This document shows positions 52,995 through 64,000 of a stretch of 64,000 nucleotides of DNA, piece after piece. How positions within the stretch are numbered: the stretch's first letter is position 1; each line of letters starts with the position of its first letter. This DNA is from Ficedula albicollis (lineage: Eukaryota > Chordata > Aves > Passeriformes > Muscicapidae). A model generated the notes under the pieces. It was not told the origin of the DNA. It did not search any database and worked only from the letters and a program-made list of their open reading frames with translations. The stretch is taken from NCBI RefSeq assembly GCF_000247815.1, contig NC_021674.1:75844059-75908058 (forward strand), given 5' to 3'. Both the position numbers and the translations under genes were made by a program.

Positions 52995-55955
52995 AACTAA
53001 TGTCACCCTGATATGAAAATTTACCCAAACTTGGCCACAAGACAATAAGATTTTCAAAACTGTAATCACAGCAAGGGCCAGAGAGACATGACACAGTTGA
53101 AAACTGAAATCGTGAACGATTCCACCTGAACAAAGTAATTACTATCCCAAGACATTTTCTGTACTTCCCCAAAAGTGCATTTTTTTGCTATCTTCCAATC
53201 CATATGTGTAGAGAATGAAGAGATTGTCTTGCCTATACTCTCCAGAGGCAGTACTAACAGAGGGTAAACTGGAAACAGAAGGATCTGTGTGTCAGTAGAA
53301 TGAAAGAAAGACCAAAAAAGTCATAAGTAAAACTCCTGATTTATGTTAGGGGCCTTGGATTGACAGACTAGGAAGGCTAGGACTGAGAACTAAGCACCAT
53401 ACCAGTGGGACTATTGCTTGAAAGCAAAAGAGAGTACAGAAGAACTGCTGTGCCATGAACTGAGTGGGAAACTGAAATAAAGAAATTATTTGCAGAGGTG
53501 GACTGAGTGGGACCTCAGTTGATAAAAAGTCAGCTGGTTCAAGTGACTTGAAGCACAATTTGTTAAGCAGAATGGTAAAAGAAGTGTCAGGAATGATAGT
53601 GAGTCTGGAAAAGTTCAACATTAGATGACTTGAGAAGGGAAGAACTGAAGAAATGCAAGAAATGTGCAACCAGGATTATTGAGGTAAAGAGACCTGGGGA
53701 AAGAAGGAAGGAGGAGGAAGAACAAAAGATAAGTAAAATTCAACGAGGAGACTCCATAATCCTCAGACTAGCTGTTCTCTACAGCCCAGAACCAAATTCT
53801 TAGTTTCCAAATTCACCATTCCACTGAAACTGGAAAACACAATGGAACCAAGTGTCTTAATTTCACCTGCTGGGCCACAGGGATAGTTAAAGCTTTGTTC
53901 TTCCAAGAGTGTGAGTTTGTTTCTTCAAAGAGCAACATTGTCTTCTTTGGATGTAAGGAATGCCAACCCTATTCCATGAGGAAATTAGCAAACTGCCAAA
54001 GGACGGCATTTCCATTCAAATTGCCTTGTTAAGAGAACTCTAAGCATGAATTAATCATACACTGAACACATCACACTAATAAAATTTTGTTGAATCCAAC
54101 ATTTAAAAAATGCCAAATTGAGACTACTTGTCTAAACGGTAAATAGAGGGTAAGACGTAGTTTTAAAGGCTACGAAGAAGGACAGTAAAAGTCCTGGGAG
54201 TAGTCAGGATCCAGTCAGGATTTATAATAATAAACTCACCTATGCCTGATTGTATACAACACATTTTCTTCAGCATCTGCCGTTATTCAAATTTCACAGT
54301 AAATATGATATATTCTAAAGTGGGCTCTTGAGGTCCATTATTAATGTTGTACAGGGTGAGAGATCCTGTACAGGTCAGTACTTCAACCTGTCTTAATCCT
54401 CTGTTTTTACAACAATGGATTTTTGAGAAAATGCTTTGGTTTCACCAGCAAAAATGAAACTTTACTTATACACACTGGAAAACAATTTAATTTCACCAAC
54501 CTATCAAGAAATAAGATTAATAATTTTATTAAATTCTACTGGAGGGAAGGCAAGGATGGATTTAAGTTTTTTCTTTTGGTGTGACAAATGCTGTAGTACT
54601 GTTCAACTGAAATTTCACAAAATTAATTTAAACCTTATAATTTTCTAACTGCACATATACAAGAAAAAATAGATTTATTTTAATAGCATATGATATTTAA
54701 GAGCAAATAAAAAATACCAATTAAACAGAAAATATAATTTAAACACACAATTTGTGTTCCATTAACAAAATCTAATTATAAAAAATAAAAATCATTCAAA
54801 AATCCAACTCTACTGTTATTTTGGGTCTAGGTTAGGCATACAAGATATATCATATAATAAAAATGATACACAGTTCCTGTATTAAACAAAAGGGTAAATA
54901 GAGGACTGACACTGGATTTTTAACAAGCCTTTATTCAGTAGACCAGGTAGGACTAATGCTATGGCAGTAGTGTTTCTATTGCTAAGTGCTTGTCATAAAA
55001 AAAAAGCATTTTGAAGTAACACTGAGTCTTATCTACAGGGTCAGTAGCAGATGAGCATCATGTTCAAAAATTACTAGTCTTGAGAGAATTCTGCGTTTGT
55101 TACAACAGATATTTAAGTTTCAATTTCAAATGTGACATAATAAACCCTACAACAAATTAGTAGCTTCCTGGTGTTACTGTAAAACACACACTTATGTCTC
55201 TAAATTGTAATTTTGCTAGGTAGGTCCATACACACAAAAAAAGATAGTAGTGGTGTTTATTCACGCAAAGAAAAATAACCAGACATAAACCTAAATATCT
55301 TAAGGTAATTGAAGCTAAATAAAGTTAAATCAGATTTAATAGCAAAAAACCAGTGAATACCACCAGATTCATTTGCAAATGTTGAAAAATAAAATCTAAA
55401 AAGAAAAAAATGAAAAAAAAGGGAGAAAAAAACAGTAAGGGGAAGGTGTTAATTAAAAGATTTGGGTTTCTTCTCCAATCATGAGAAAAAAAAGTTATCC
55501 CATTTAATTGTAATAAGACTTTCTATAGATCTGGAAAAAACACTGCAAAACAGCTGAACCACATGCACCACTTTCTGAGTGATCAAGAGCTTTTTTACAG
55601 GCTTTGTATCTTGTGCTGACCAAGCCCAGTTTTGCTCCAGTTTATGAAACATGACAAGACCACAGATAAAGTTGATCTATGCTGCAGGCTATTTGTGTTG
55701 TCTACTCAGATGGTATGTCATAATGCCATGAGCCCAAATACTGTACCTTCTTTGTTTTCTTTCATTTGTTTTACTGAAGTTTTATAAAACCAGAGACAGG
55801 AGCAAGATTCAAATTTATGGCATTGTTTCTGCCCGCTAAGAATAAGCACTAAACCATGAGGGTGTATTCAGAAGAACCTCCTGTGATGTCTGAGACCTGC
55901 AGAGACAGCATATGCTATTTATTTTGGGTTGTTTTTTTTCACTGAGCAATCTCTG
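52995..55955. other. Unique AT-rich sequence
   Basis: No gene recognised. The open minus frame at 53669-53346 (107 codons) is Ser/Leu/Phe-rich, has no family resemblance, and probably reflects a locally purine-rich plus strand. Confidence 0.5.
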
Positions 55956-55961
55956 ATGTGA

Positions 55962-56429
55962 AGAGTATGTAATAATGCATATATCATTTTATTGCATTTT
56001 TTTCAGAATTATTTGGTTTTGTTTTAAAATTTATAGGTACTGGCAACCACTATTTAAAGGATTATCTTAAAAACTGTCAGCATTTCAGCATTTTCCAGCT
56101 TTATAAAGCACTATTGATTGTATTAGAAACTGAATAGTGTTCAGTTACTGATGATACAGTTTGAACCTTTTCAGAGGATGTCATTGAGCACCAATAGAGT
56201 ATGTAATAATGCATATATCATTTTATTGCATTTTTTTCAGAATTATTTGGTTTTGTTTTAAAATTTATAGGTACTGGCAACCACTATTTAAAGGATTATC
56301 TTAAAAACTGTCAGCATTTCAGCATTTTCCAGCTTTATAAAGCACTATTGATTGTATTAGAAACTGAATAGTGTTCAGTTACTGATGATACAGTTTGAAC
56401 CTTTTCAGAGGATGTCATTGAGCACCAAT
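55962..56429. repeat. Perfect 234-bp tandem duplication
   Basis: Units 55962-56195 and 56196-56429 appear identical base for base. The unit begins 'agagtatgtaataatgc' and ends 'tcattgagcaccaat'. Identity over unconstrained AT-rich DNA means either a very recent duplication (perhaps polymorphic) or an assembly duplication. No coding content. Confidence 0.95.
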
Positions 56430-59070
56430 AAATTAGCAAATTCTGTAGACTGTGTTTACTTGTAAACAGGGACATTGGTGATCACTCCTCAGCCAGATCA
56501 GTCTCAAAATGTTTTATAAACCACATGCACAACAACACAAGAATAATAAATAGAAAATATTAAAAATACAAAAGCATAGCTACCTAGGAGTTTGAACAGG
56601 TGAAATGGTTTATTAAAAAACTGAAATACAATAAAACTCCTGGAAAAAATGGGAGAAATTAGTTGTATGCAATCATTGCTTTAATGTGCATTAAGTGGTA
56701 CTTCTGTAGCCATGTGTTCTAACAGTACAAATATGTACAGATTATAATAAGTGTTGTTATCTTCTAGTAGAATAAATTTAATATTTGTGGGGAAAATGAC
56801 AAGCTTTCAGGTACTCAAAACATTCCTCCAGCCTAAAGTAGAAATTCCAATCTTTCAAACAAAATAAAAGTTAAGAACAAGTGCTTTGGTTATAATTTAA
56901 TCAAACCAATTGAATTAACTAAAGGAGCTATAGCTCATAAATATGAGACAGAGAAATATTACAAAGGGAAAGACAACACATTTGTTTGTTCCTATGGGAC
57001 AGAGAGATGGAGAGGAAAAGAGACACAAGTAATTTATTGTCTGTGCAGCATGGAAAGGTTATCCTAGGGTGGCAAAAAATATAATGTGCCATAAAACCAA
57101 TGTCTCTGTTGAGTCCATGGTTTTTAGTGCCCAGCAGAGTTATGAATTTTAGTTCCAGAATTATCTTTTTAAGGTATTTTGTATGTTTCCCTTGAGCAGC
57201 AGGGCTGAGAGGTTGAAGATGAAGTGGCTGTTCTGGATTAAAGCAAATGTGACAGAGCTATGCAAGCTGGAATTCAAAATCCTGTAAGGTTTGTATAGCT
57301 ATCCTACTTCAAGGTTCTATTTAATTGCCAAGAGTGAGCACTCCCAGAAACAAAAGTGATGCAAAGCCCCCGCTTAAGTAATTTTCAACAGTTAAAATAG
57401 TGTGAAATAGCCTTAAGCAAGTCTTAAATGACAGCAGAAAACTATTTAACTATGATGGTGATATGCCCAGTATAGAAAATGGAAAGCTTATACCCAATAT
57501 TGAAAACTTGTCCTCTTCTTTGAAAAAATAGAGAGAACACTCAGAAAAAAGTCTTGAGACAATATTTTCCCTAGCATAAGTTCAATAAGCTCCTCAACTT
57601 GTTCTAAAGGACTTTCAGAATACATATTAACCTCAGGGTCAGGAAAAATGAGGAATGGCTCAAAACTCTTTGTTTAGATGAACATATTCCCAGTGTATGC
57701 AGAGCCATAACCAATTCAAACATTTTGAAACAATAGGTTGAAGAGTCCAAGATTTCTTTACCACAAACACCATAAGCAGTGTTTGTACTCAGGAAGCATT
57801 CCAAACTGAAGTTCTTCAAGGGATCTTTTAGGGTTTTTAGAGAGTAAATTTCAGCTGCCAAACCTTATGTCAGACATTCTACACTGTAGAAGTTTAACCA
57901 CTCACTGGGTGGTTATGCCGCACTTAAAATTGCCCAAATTATGCTATCACTCAATAGATGATATAATAGATAAATTAGGTGTTCTAAATTACATAGGCTG
58001 TCACACTCACTTCTGTGTGCTTCTTTGCTAGTCAGTAATAAGGTTGGAAAAATTCCTATGGAAAGGATACAGATATCTGAGGATATCAAAGAGGAGAAAG
58101 AACAGATCCTCCACAACTATGCTACTTCAAGAAATGAGAAGAAGAAACAAAATTGAAAAAGGTGTGGCCAGACAAATTAATGTTACACATTTAATATATA
58201 GAAAATGCATTTGAAGGTTTTTAAATAAATATGAAAAATAAAACAGGATAAACAGGAGGCATAGTGGAACTGTACAAACACATTACATTAACAGTGGGAA
58301 AATACTTAAGTTACTGAGTCAAATGCATCAAAAGTTTCTAAGGGGCTAGAATGACGCTTTCCAAGACAGTTGACCATCACATCAAAAAACATATTTTCAT
58401 GAAGCCCAGCTGTCTTAACACCCAGCCAAGGATGAACAACTTAAGCACTTTGAATAAAAACGTTTTGCTGCTAGACTAACAAACCTTTATCTGGCCCTCC
58501 AAACAGTGTAAGCTAATCCAAGCCTCTTTCAAGCTATTGTCTTTAATATCAACCATGCTTAAATGTAAACCTATGTGTAGAATGTTTCCCTTTCTGCAAA
58601 GTCAACAGGTTTTCAGGAGACTGAAAACCAAGACTCAATCAATCCAGCATCACCTAACAACTAGTTAAGAGCTGGAAAATACTAGGTTTTGGGTTTTTTC
58701 CCCTTAAAGTGATTCAGAAATTTCTTTCACGTTAATGCTTACGGTATTACGGTACATGGAGCAACAAAAATTTCTACATGTGAGTTTTGGGCATTCATTG
58801 TCACTGCCAAGACATTTGCTGGCATGAAATTTTACCATAAGATAGTCCACCTACGGATTTTCTGCCCTTCTGTGAAAAACAACAGATACTTAAAGCAACA
58901 GCAAAACGGAAGCTCAACATGACTCATACAACAATACATTCTCCCAGAGCCACCAAACAAAATATGTGGAGCAATTCTTAAAACATTTATTTCACTTATT
59001 TTATTCAACCATCAAGGTTACAAGAACCTGTCAGTCCACACAGTCTTGTGTATATGCCCCATCCACAAAA
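56430..59070. other. Unique AT-rich sequence
   Basis: No gene or repeat family recognised. The short minus-strand frames at 57604-58116 look random. Confidence 0.5.
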
Positions 59071-59074
59071 AACT

Positions 59075-59205
59075 CTGAGGGCCATGTTGGTCATGGCTCT
59101 ACGAGCAATCTAATCCAGCTGAAGATATACCTGCTCATTGTAGATGGGTTGAACAAGATGACTTTCAAAGGTACTTTACAATCCAAAATTCTCTATGATT
59201 TTGTA
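59075..59205 (+). mobile_element. CR1 LINE 3'-end fragment, diverged
   Basis: 'gagcaatctaatccagctga', 'atacctgctcattgtagatg', 'ggttgaacaagatgac', 'tactttacaatccaaaattc' and 'tctatgatttt' follow the order of a CR1 3' end on the plus strand, with many substitutions. It is older than the copies at 42 and 44.6 kb. The 87-residue open frame across it is not a gene. Confidence 0.8.
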
Positions 59206-59209
59206 GCTC

Positions 59210-60440
59210 ACAGAAAACAGGGAGTGTGAGATATTGTATAAAATCTGTATTAAACTTCTTAATCTATCAAGAGGCCTTTGCAGCACACAAAAAGAATGAA
59301 CTGTCATTTTGAAAACTTTTGAGCATGTAAATCAGAGAGCATTTGCCGTTAGTTTAAAAAAAGGAAAGAAAAAGAATAAAATGTCATATAATTAAAAAAT
59401 CAAAATGTGAATAACAAAACATGATGCACATTCAATCTTCTTTCTACACAGGATGGATGGGAAAAAAATTTTGTTAAAAAACCAAAATATTTCTTTTTTT
59501 TGAAATTATTGTGTGACAGAATTACTTGCACAGTGTGTTAAGCAGCCTGATTCCCAACATTAAATGGTTTGCCAAGCCTTTCGCCCCATAACAGATTTAC
59601 CATTATTATGAAGACAAGGGTTTAAGATTACCAATGATGAAAATTATCAGATACACAGATATTTAGCATCTATTCAATTTATTGGAACAATGTAATCTTT
59701 ACTATCATTACTAAGAAAATTTCAACCAGATGAATATTCCTTTCTTGTAACAATAAAGAAAAGGAAAAACAACTTTCATTTTCTTCAACAGATTCGTTAC
59801 AACAGATCATTCCCCAGGGAAATATGCCATACAATCACAAAGGATACCAAAATCTGAATCTTGCCTAAGAGTCAAGAAGAGTTGGAAGGGCTTCAGAATC
59901 AGCTTTAGCTCAACAATGATTTCTACAGCCAATTAAACAGTGGAATTGATGGACTCTGAGAATGCCATATGCTGCCCTCTGCTGCAAAGATGATCATTAT
60001 GACTTGAGGTGTTACGGCTGGAAGGTCTGACAGACGGGAAAAATAAGTGGAAGATCCTCTGATTTCAGGGATGTGGATAATTCCTTTAGGGAGAAAGGAA
60101 GATTAAATACTCACCTGGGCAAAGAAAAATTTCACAGAACATATGGTGTATATATATATATAAATTATCCTGACAAGAACATGAAGTCAGCAAATTGGTT
60201 ATTAGAAATATAACTATTGAGAATTACATTGATTATATTCATAAAAGTCTTTAAAATGGCTAGCTGTCAAGCCATTTAGATCTAACATGTGACATACTTT
60301 AAAGACATTATAATGTAATGAGTAGAGTCTTTCTGAGTGATTTTTTTTTACTCTGTTCCCTCTGTGGTTTCTGATTGGTACATATATACTTCAAAGTTAC
60401 TGTGAGAAATTTAGCAATTATACCTCCGTTAGATTAATAA
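59210..60440. other. Unique AT-rich sequence
   Basis: No supported gene; a TA repeat lies at about 60149-60164. Confidence 0.5.
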
Positions 60441-60444
60441 TAAT

Positions 60445-61343
60445 CTAGCCTGGGCCAATTGGAGATGGTGGTCATGCCTGTGTGACAACACTTTTAAGAA
60501 GAAATCAAAACAAAGGTTGGGGCCCAGTTTTAATTCCAGCCTGAGTAGGAATGAGAATTTGTGAGAGGAGAACAACATGCAGGCACCAAGGTCAGTGGAG
60601 AAGGAGGGGAGGAGGTGTTCCAGGTGCCGGAGCCCAGATTCCCCTGAAGCCCATGGTGAGACCATGGTGAAACAGCTGTGCTCCTGCAGCCCATGGGGAT
60701 CCATCGGGGATGCAGAGATCCATCCACAGCCCATGGGGCTCCACAGGGGATCCTGGAGCAGCCTGTCCTTGAAAGACTGCACCCTGTGGAAAAGTGACCC
60801 ATGCCACAGCAGTTTGAGGGGTACTGCTGTTCATGGGATGGACTTACGTTGCAGCAGTTTTGGAAGGGCTGCTGCTTGTGAGATTGAAGCCACACTGAAG
60901 AAGTTAATGGAGAACTGTCTCCTGTGTGAGGAACCCCATGGTGAGAAAGGGGAAGGACTCCTCTCCCAGAGCAGCAAGAGAAACCACAGGTCATAAACTG
61001 ACCAAAACCCCCACTCCCTGTCTTCTTGCACTGTTGGTGGGAAGGAGGGAGGAGTTGGGGAGAAAAGGTGTTTTCAAGGGCTTATTTTACTTCTCATTAT
61101 CCTCCTCCAATTTTGTTAGTAGTAAACTTACTTAATATCTCTAAGATAAGCCTGTTTTGCCCTTGGAGTGTTTTGTCCATATCTCTAAGCTAAGCCTGTT
61201 TTGCCCTTGGAGTGTTTTGTCCTGGTCCTTATCCCAGCTCATGAACCCTTCATTAAATTTTCTCTCCTCTGCTCAGCTGCAGCAGGGGAAGATAAGTGAG
61301 CAGCTTTCATGGGTGCCTGGATTTTGGCCAGTGTCAAACCACA
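60445..61343 (+). mobile_element. Avian ERVL-type solo LTR
   Basis: About 900 bp, GC-richer than its surroundings. Landmarks in order: 'gcctgggccaattggagatgg', 'gcaggcaccaaggtcagtgg', repeated 'cagcccatgg' modules at 60650-60750, 'ctgtccttgaaagactgcac', 'gaggaaccccatgg', 'ctgaccaaaacccccactcc', a T-rich 'ttattttacttctcattatcc' block, 'taagcctgttttgcccttgg', and the end 'gccagtgtcaaaccacaa'. This matches the remembered layout of a large avian LTR, which I attribute to an ERVL-type family. No internal retroviral genes flank it, so it is a solo LTR. Several open frames on both strands (60429-60996) arise from its GC-rich repeats and encode nothing recognised. Exact ends and the target duplication were not resolved. 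Confidence 0.85.
61135..61222 (+). repeat. 44-bp tandem duplication inside the LTR
   Basis: Units 61135-61178 and 61179-61222 differ at one base (aagata versus aagcta). They duplicate the 'cctgttttgcccttggagtg' segment near the 3' end of the LTR. Confidence 0.95.
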
Positions 61344-61344
61344 A

Positions 61345-61860
61345 CGCTTGTCTGGATAGCTAAGCTTCAGCCAGCTCTGGGCCCACCGGAGAGCTGTGTA
61401 GGAATACTTCGTCAGTTTTCACTGACAGCAACTTCAAAAAACAAAAATTGCAGCAACTTCCTGGGACCTGTATTACAACCTGTGCTGCTCATCACATTCA
61501 TCAATTATGTGAAAGCTGGAAGTTTATAGAGTTTACTCACTTTTGATGGTAAAGTTATGGTTGTTTCAAATATCACAATATTGTCTGACAGTCGCAATTA
61601 AGAAGCAGACAAAAATTCAATATAGACAGATAAAAATTTACAGACCAAATGAAAAATAATTCTGGCTTTACATACACTTTACATACATACACAGAGTGAT
61701 AGACTCTGAAGTATATACTCTTAAATAGCAAGACCTTTGGAGTTAGATCACTCTCTGGAAATATCAGGAATATGCTTAATAGTCATTTAAAAAAAAAGCA
61801 AAAAGAAAAATTATTATGATTACTATTATTGCAGAATACATAAATGGCACAGATCAATCT
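61345..61860. other. Unique sequence between LTR and tandem duplication
   Basis: No gene recognised; ordinary AT-rich sequence. Confidence 0.5.
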
Positions 61861-61984
61861 AAATAGAGTACATAAATCTGGTGGTCCTTCTTACCACAAA
61901 AATAATGAAATATAATTCGATAAGGTACAGAAAGAAAAGGATAAAGAATGGGTTAAAGTTGACACAATTTCTGTACAAAGAATG

Positions 61985-62170
61985 ACCAGAATTCTTTAGC
62001 CTAGAAAAGAGGTAGGGACATACCAAAGACCATACATTAAAACTGATATTAAGAATGTGAAAGAAAAGCATTTTTTACTGTCTCTTCCTATAGAAGCAAT
62101 GGGAAAAAATAAGGGAAAATAGCTAACAGAAAATTCAAAATGAACAGAAGAACAAAATCCTTCAAACACA
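61985..62170 (+). mobile_element. Old CR1-like fragment (first duplicate)
   Basis: 'ttctttagcctagaaaagagg', 'actgtctcttcctatagaag' and 'aaaattcaaaatgaacagaag' follow the order of an old amniote CR1 3' region ('cagcctggaaaagag', 'ctgtctcttccaata', 'gattcaaaacaaac'). It is far more diverged than the other CR1 copies and is repeated at 62580-62765 by the tandem duplication. Confidence 0.45.
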
Positions 62171-62579
62171 TCCATAAAACTAGGGATGCCAAATTTCACT
62201 CAAACATTATCAAAATATTCATGGGGAAACAAAATTCTAACAAGGGCTATGAAAATTAAAAATGTCTAAGAAAAATATCTCCCTTATTCAGGAGATTCCC
62301 AGACGAAGATCTGTACAACTTAGATCAAAAATGCACATTTGAAATAGAGAACTTTGACTCAGTGGCTCAAACATAGATATTTCAGACACCTAGGGTATCT
62401 GAGACCTGGAGCTAGCAGACATGAGACTAGAGGAAATCTGAGTCCTTCTGGAGTGACATAGAGTATATAAATCTGGTGGTCCTTCTTACCACAAAAATAA
62501 TGAAATATAATTCGATAAGGTACAGAAAGAAAAGGATAAAGAATGGGTTAAAGTTGACACAATTTCTGTACAAAGAATG

Positions 62580-62765
62580 ACCAGAATTCTTTAGCCTAGA
62601 AAAGAGGTAGGGACATACCAAAGACCATACATTAAAACTGATATTAAGAATGTGAAAGAAAAGCATTTTTTACTGTCTCTTCCTATAGAAGCAATGGGAA
62701 AAAATAAGGGAAAATAGCTAACAGAAAATTCAAAATGAACAGAAGAACAAAATCCTTCAAACACA
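62580..62765 (+). mobile_element. Old CR1-like fragment (second duplicate)
   Basis: Second copy of the fragment at 61985-62170, 595 bp downstream, produced by the tandem duplication and not by a separate insertion. Confidence 0.45.
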
Positions 62766-63054
62766 TCCATAAAACTAGGGATGCCAAATTTCACTCAAAC
62801 ATTATCAAAATATTCATGGGGAAACAAAATTCTAACAAGGGCTATGAAAATTAAAAATGTCTAAGAAAAATATCTCCCTTATTCAGGAGATTCCCAGACG
62901 AAGATCTGTACAACTTAGATCAAAAATGCACATTTGAAATAGAGAACTTTGACTCAGTGGCTCAAACATAGATATTTCAGACACCTAGGGTATCTGAGAC
63001 CTGGAGCTAGCAGACATGAGACTAGAGGAAATCTGAGTCCTTCTGGAGTGACAG

Positions 63055-64000
63055 CTGGAGGCTAGCTTAAATGTGGTAGGGCATTTCAAATAGCAATAGA
63101 CACTTCTATTTTGATTATTAAATCCTACCTTGCATGTTGAAAGAAGTAGCTCAGGTTTACAGAGTCTTAAATGTCAGTTAAACGCATTTCCATTTACAAG
63201 AGTTTGGTAGCCAGTAAACACACATTTTATGTCAAAGCTTGCTGTCGGTGCCCTAGTCAGTCAAAGAACCTCAGATAATTAAAGTTTATTGTCTAAACCC
63301 TGCTTATCATCAAACTATAGCAGCTGATTTTTTTATAACAACTACATCCAAACCACATCCACTGGCACTGTGTAACACTATACATATTTTTAAAAGTCCT
63401 CTTAGCATTTAATACTTTTCCAAAGTTTATGTTAAGAACAGAGTAGTTATTTATCACAGATGAACATTTCAAATTCCGCTATCACAGTTACCTTGATAAA
63501 TTAATGCAATGCTATTGGGATTACACATCATACATTCAAAATAGACTTATATTCACCAATCCAGAAGTAATTCTGCCTCCCTCTACCTTTGACTAACAAC
63601 ACTATGGTACTTCATGAACATCCACTATTCTATCCCAGGAAACTCCAGGTTCGATTGATGCTCAGGAACAATCTGCTCTGGTAGAAAACCATGATTGTAG
63701 GTAGAATTTTTATTTCATTTGCTGCAGCACCTGGAAATTGTGTAATAAACAACTGCACAATTGAAAAGAAGGTATCATGATCAAAAAAAGTGATAGCTTC
63801 CCTGGAAAACTTGGATTGTGTTCACCTTCTGCATGCCTTAATAACATTGACAAGGCACTTAAACTAAGCCTTTCTGAGGCATCATTAATTGTGCCCACAC
63901 ATATCCCATTCCAACTATTCCTTAAATAACTTTTGCAAAAATGCTGATAACATAGCTGTAAATGCAATCTAGAGTTCTGCTTTCAACATGCAGAAGTTAA
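63055..64000. other. Unique AT-rich sequence to the end of the window
   Basis: No gene, RNA gene or repeat family recognised. The 85-codon minus frame at 63967-63710 resembles no family I know. Confidence 0.5.

Larger units (their letters stand above)
61863..63052. repeat. 595-bp tandem duplication, one visible mismatch
   Basis: Units 61863-62457 and 62458-63052 are identical by eye except for one C/T difference near their starts (gtacat versus gtatat). The two pairs of matching minus-strand open frames (67, 70 and 79 codons) are simply the two copies and have no recognisable product. Near-identity points to a very recent event, a copy-number polymorphism, or an assembly duplication of one allele. 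Confidence 0.95.

Noticed and set aside
60429..61031. Several 70-154 codon open frames on both strands
   Set aside because: All fall inside a GC-rich solo LTR with repeated 'cagcccatgg' modules; composition, not coding, keeps them open.
61859..62794. Two pairs of identical minus-strand open frames rich in Phe/Tyr/Leu, resembling a duplicated small membrane protein
   Set aside because: They are the two copies of a 595-bp DNA duplication over an old CR1-like fragment; there is no independent sign of coding.

Overview
The window looks like a non-coding stretch of a bird nuclear genome, most likely a songbird (passerine). It is AT-rich with no long open reading frames. The interspersed repeats are bird-like: CR1 LINE 3' ends in both orientations, two kinds of avian endogenous-retrovirus LTR, and one SINE that joins a tRNA-Ile-like head to a CR1-like tail, the TguSINE1 architecture known from zebra finch. 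Older amniote repeats are also visible: a MIR/CORE-SINE, a second tRNA-like SINE head, an old CR1 fragment and two palindromic MITE-like relics. All family names come from remembered consensus sequences; no database was searched.

Layout. 1-1963 is a rearranged LTR cluster, interrupted by an uninterrupted run of 1,061 G (77-1137) that is probably an assembly artefact. 1964-6450 is unique AT-rich sequence. A possible minus-strand LTR lies near 6480-6700. 6760-20230 is mostly unique, with an old SINE head at 12.1 kb and a minus-strand CR1 tail at 13.65 kb. A small GC-richer island sits at 20.24-20.57 kb. 20.6-42.0 kb is largely unique and contains three local duplications and a near-perfect hairpin at 38.27 kb. 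42.0-49.3 kb holds two CR1 copies, two MITE-like relics and a MIR. The only stretch I would defend as coding is a minus-strand first coding exon at 50,242-50,419. 50.4-60.4 kb contains a SINE, a perfect 234-bp tandem duplication and a CR1 tail. An ERVL-type LTR at about 60.45-61.34 kb is followed by a 595-bp near-perfect tandem duplication to 63.05 kb, then unique sequence to the end.

The gene evidence is thin. The 50.4-kb exon encodes 58 residues: a hydrophobic leader, then a segment resembling the start of the S8 pro-domain of kexin-like proprotein convertases. It has a plausible acceptor just upstream of the ATG and a phase-0 donor. No convincing downstream exon was found by eye in the 50 kb where one would be expected, so the gene may have a very long intron, may be decayed, or the assignment may be wrong. 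No operon, CRISPR array, rRNA gene or intact tRNA gene is present. The most notable structural signals are the kilobase G run inside an LTR, the 21-bp perfect hairpin, and several recent-looking tandem duplications.
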